The notes beneath the pieces are model-generated. The model was given only the letters and a program-made list of their open reading frames with translations, was not told where the DNA came from and did not search any database. Shown piece by piece: positions 62,187 through 64,000 of a stretch of 64,000 nt of DNA (positions are counted from its first letter, which is position 1; the number at the start of each line of letters is the position of its first letter). The position numbers and the translations under genes were made by a program. The stretch is from Mariniflexile fucanivorans (GTDB lineage: Bacteria; Bacteroidota; Bacteroidia; Flavobacteriales; Flavobacteriaceae), in the NCBI RefSeq assembly GCF_004341235.1, contig NZ_SLUP01000002.1, forward strand, positions 620,001 to 684,000. Direction: 5' to 3'.

Positions 62187-63800
62187 TTACTGTTTTATGA
62201 TTTTAAATGATTTAGATGTTTTTTTTGAATTTAATCTTAATATATACAAGCCTTTTGAGAGAGATGATACATCAATTTGATTGTTAACGGCATCAACAGA
62301 TATATTTAACACCTGTTTCCCTAACATATCAAATAAAGCTATATTTAATTGACTTTCTTCTGAAGGAATTTCAAAATAGATGCGCTCTTTTACAGGATTT
62401 GGATATACTTTAATACTAGCGTCAAAATTATTCTGAATGTTTAATGCTAAATTAAGTGCCGTTTGCAAATTAGGAATCCCATAGCCTAAAAAATAATCTG
62501 GGTTATTAAATTGAGAAGCCGATTGACGAACCAATTGCATAATTTCAGCATTGGTTTTATTTGGTAAAGCTTGCCATAAGCAAACCATGCCACCTGCCAT
62601 AATGGGGGAACTGAAGGATGTACCACTAGCTGTAGAAATTATATCGTTTTTTGTAATAATAGCACTTCCTTCGCCTTGTGCTACTACATCTGGTTTTTGA
62701 CTGGATTGAAAAACACTTCCAATAGAACTGGACGCCGCTTTTACTCCCAATGAATTAACAGAACCTATTGTAAAAACACCAGTGGCATCAGCAGGAGCTC
62801 CTACTATTTGCCATGCATTAGCGCCATCGTTACCCGCTGAAGTCACTAACAACATCCCTTTTTCGAAAGCAATATTGGCACCTTTGGTAATGAATGCTGT
62901 GTTGCCATCCATATTGGCAGTTGTATAGCTGTAATTAGAATTATCATAGGTAGTGTATCCTAAAGATGTGTTTATAACATCAACTCCCAAACTATCGGCA
63001 CGCTCTGCTGCTTCCACCCAATAGCTTTCTTCAACTGGATTTTCACTGCTACCATCTTCAGTTGTAAATAAATAATAGGTCGCATCGGGTGCTGTACCTA
63101 CATATTGATTTTCAATGTAACCTGCCATTGTACTTAAAACCCAGGTTCCATGATCTGATGATGTATTTGTGTAAACATTATCATCTCTATCAACAAAATC
63201 ATAAACACCTTTAATATTTCCTGCATTTCTTAAGCGTTGAAAAGCTGCCATCGTATTAACGTTTGTAAAACCTGCATCTAAAACGGCAACCGTCATGCCC
63301 GTTCCTGTATAATTCAATTTGTGTAATTGATCTACCTTAACCATTTGGTTTTGATTTGCAGCAGACCCGTATGCAAAATCGGTTAAAATATTTTCTAACT
63401 TCGATTGCTTTTTTTGCTTGACGGATTTATTTCCATTCAAACTTTTATTAGCAAAATCTATACGGTCTACAAAAGAAAAAGTTGTTTTTAAGTTATTTAT
63501 ATCAACCTCAGTTCCTCTTACATGAACAGCATTAAACCATTTTGATTTTGCCATAACCGTAATACCCGTAGCTGTTTTTAACTGTGAGATATAGGTTTCG
63601 TTAACAGGCATATCGCGTGCATCTATAACAACACCGTGAGCGTTTTTTCTATCAACAGCCTTTTGTGTTAAAATTGAAATAGGATTGGATATATATGTAG
63701 CGACATTTTGTTTAGCTTCCAAATAGATCCATGCATCTTCCTGTGCAAAAAGCATGTTAGAAAAACATACCAACACTAAAACAAATAAGCCTTTTTTCAT
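62187..63800 (-). CDS. S8 family serine protease with type IX secretion signal
   Basis: 537 residues. Signal peptide ending FSNMLFAQ; N-terminal propeptide-like region (to about 150); subtilase core with Asp175 (VAVLDAGF), His217 (SSDHGTWV), oxyanion Asn324 (SAGNDG) and Ser395 (GTSFSSP). The last about 75 residues (VYPNPVKERIYFEI...LSKGLYILRLNSKKTSKSFKIIKQ) are a type A T9SS sorting domain, so the enzyme is exported and attached or released at the surface. It begins 25 bp after mnmA. Confidence 0.92.
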   Translation of the reverse strand: MKKGLFVLVLVCFSNMLFAQEDAWIYLEAKQNVATYISNPISILTQKAVDRKNAHGVVIDARDMPVNETYISQLKTATGITVMAKSKWFNAVHVRGTEVDINNLKTTFSFVDRIDFANKSLNGNKSVKQKKQSKLENILTDFAYGSAANQNQMVKVDQLHKLNYTGTGMTVAVLDAGFTNVNTMAAFQRLRNAGNIKGVYDFVDRDDNVYTNTSSDHGTWVLSTMAGYIENQYVGTAPDATYYLFTTEDGSSENPVEESYWVEAAERADSLGVDVINTSLGYTTYDNSNYSYTTANMDGNTAFITKGANIAFEKGMLLVTSAGNDGANAWQIVGAPADATGVFTIGSVNSLGVKAASSSIGSVFQSSQKPDVVAQGEGSAIITKNDIISTASGTSFSSPIMAGGMVCLWQALPNKTNAEIMQLVRQSASQFNNPDYFLGYGIPNLQTALNLALNIQNNFDASIKVYPNPVKERIYFEIPSEESQLNIALFDMLGKQVLNISVDAVNNQIDVSSLSKGLYILRLNSKKTSKSFKIIKQ

Positions 63801-63825
63801 ATATAAACTATTATTATACTGTGAT

Positions 63826-64000
63826 TTACGAAATAACTCCCGAACCTATCAATTCATCACCAATATACCAAGCTGCAAATTGTCCTTCGGTTATCGCAGA
63901 TTGAAAGTCTTCAAATTCTACATACAAACCACTATCTACTTTATGCAATGTCGCATTTTGTAATGGTTGACGGTATCTAATTCTTGCCATTACTTGCATG
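63826..64000 (-). CDS. mnmA: tRNA-specific 2-thiouridylase, C-terminal part only
   Basis: The frame enters from the right window edge and stops at 63826. The visible 58 codons include [37 protein letters not shown] and [11 protein letters not shown] at the end, the C-terminal beta-barrel of MnmA. The enzyme makes s2U34 in tRNAs for Lys, Glu and Gln. Catalytic parts lie outside the window. Likely first gene of an operon with the S8 peptidase and nitronate monooxygenase. Confidence 0.88.
   Translation of the reverse strand, partial: MQVMARIRYRQPLQNATLHKVDSGLYVEFEDFQSAITEGQFAAWYIGDELIGSGVIS

Overview
The window comes from a Bacteroidota chromosome, most probably a marine-type member of the Flavobacteriaceae. 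The DNA is AT-rich. It holds SusC/SusD pairs, type IX secretion sorting signals, TAnnTTTG promoter boxes and typical flavobacterial proteins (DUF4268, DUF4294, DUF2911, DUF3857). No rRNA, tRNA, CRISPR array, transposase or prophage was recognised.

1-21.8 kb is one complete alpha-glucan (starch/maltodextrin) utilisation locus built around a LacI-type regulator. Leftward run susC, susD, susE, a susF-like gene with three starch-binding repeats, and the start of a secreted alpha-amylase cut by the window edge. Rightward run lacI, an MFS sugar transporter, beta-phosphoglucomutase, a GH65 maltose phosphorylase, a SusB-type GH97, a cyclomaltodextrinase-like GH13 and two GH13 lipoproteins, closed by a strong terminator. 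The inferred flow is: surface binding and cleavage, SusCD import, periplasmic trimming by GH97/GH13, maltose import by the MFS protein, then phosphorolysis to beta-glucose-1-phosphate and isomerisation to glucose-6-phosphate. Control sequences include two LacI-type operators 75 bp apart, a 17-bp sequence shared by the two regulatory regions, and a leader of overlapping hairpins before the transporter.

21.9-32.1 kb is an accessory stretch: small lipoproteins, an RDD protein, a Fur-family regulator divergent from a TonB receptor with two matching operator palindromes, a beta-barrel protein, a truncated rhomboid, a CaCA antiporter and a 690-residue membrane-anchored PIN-domain protein. Recurring short elements at gene ends suggest cassette-like assembly. 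Palindromic interspersed repeats and a relic of the neighbouring rRNA methyltransferase gene lie here.

32.1-64 kb is ordinary chromosome: RNA modification (RlmL-like, MiaA, MnmA), smpB, lpdA, pcm, M42/S41/S8 peptidases, PrsW, NUDIX, two Gfo/Idh/MocA oxidoreductases, 3-hydroxyacyl-CoA dehydrogenase, YggS, a DnaQ/GIY-YIG fusion, a K+ channel, LTA-synthase-like transferase, PAP2, MATE and nitronate monooxygenase. Intergenic spaces carry several families of hairpin repeats and two microsatellites. Several genes (the Fur-family gene, smpB, the MATE gene) have a -7 promoter box so close to the ATG that leaderless mRNAs are likely.
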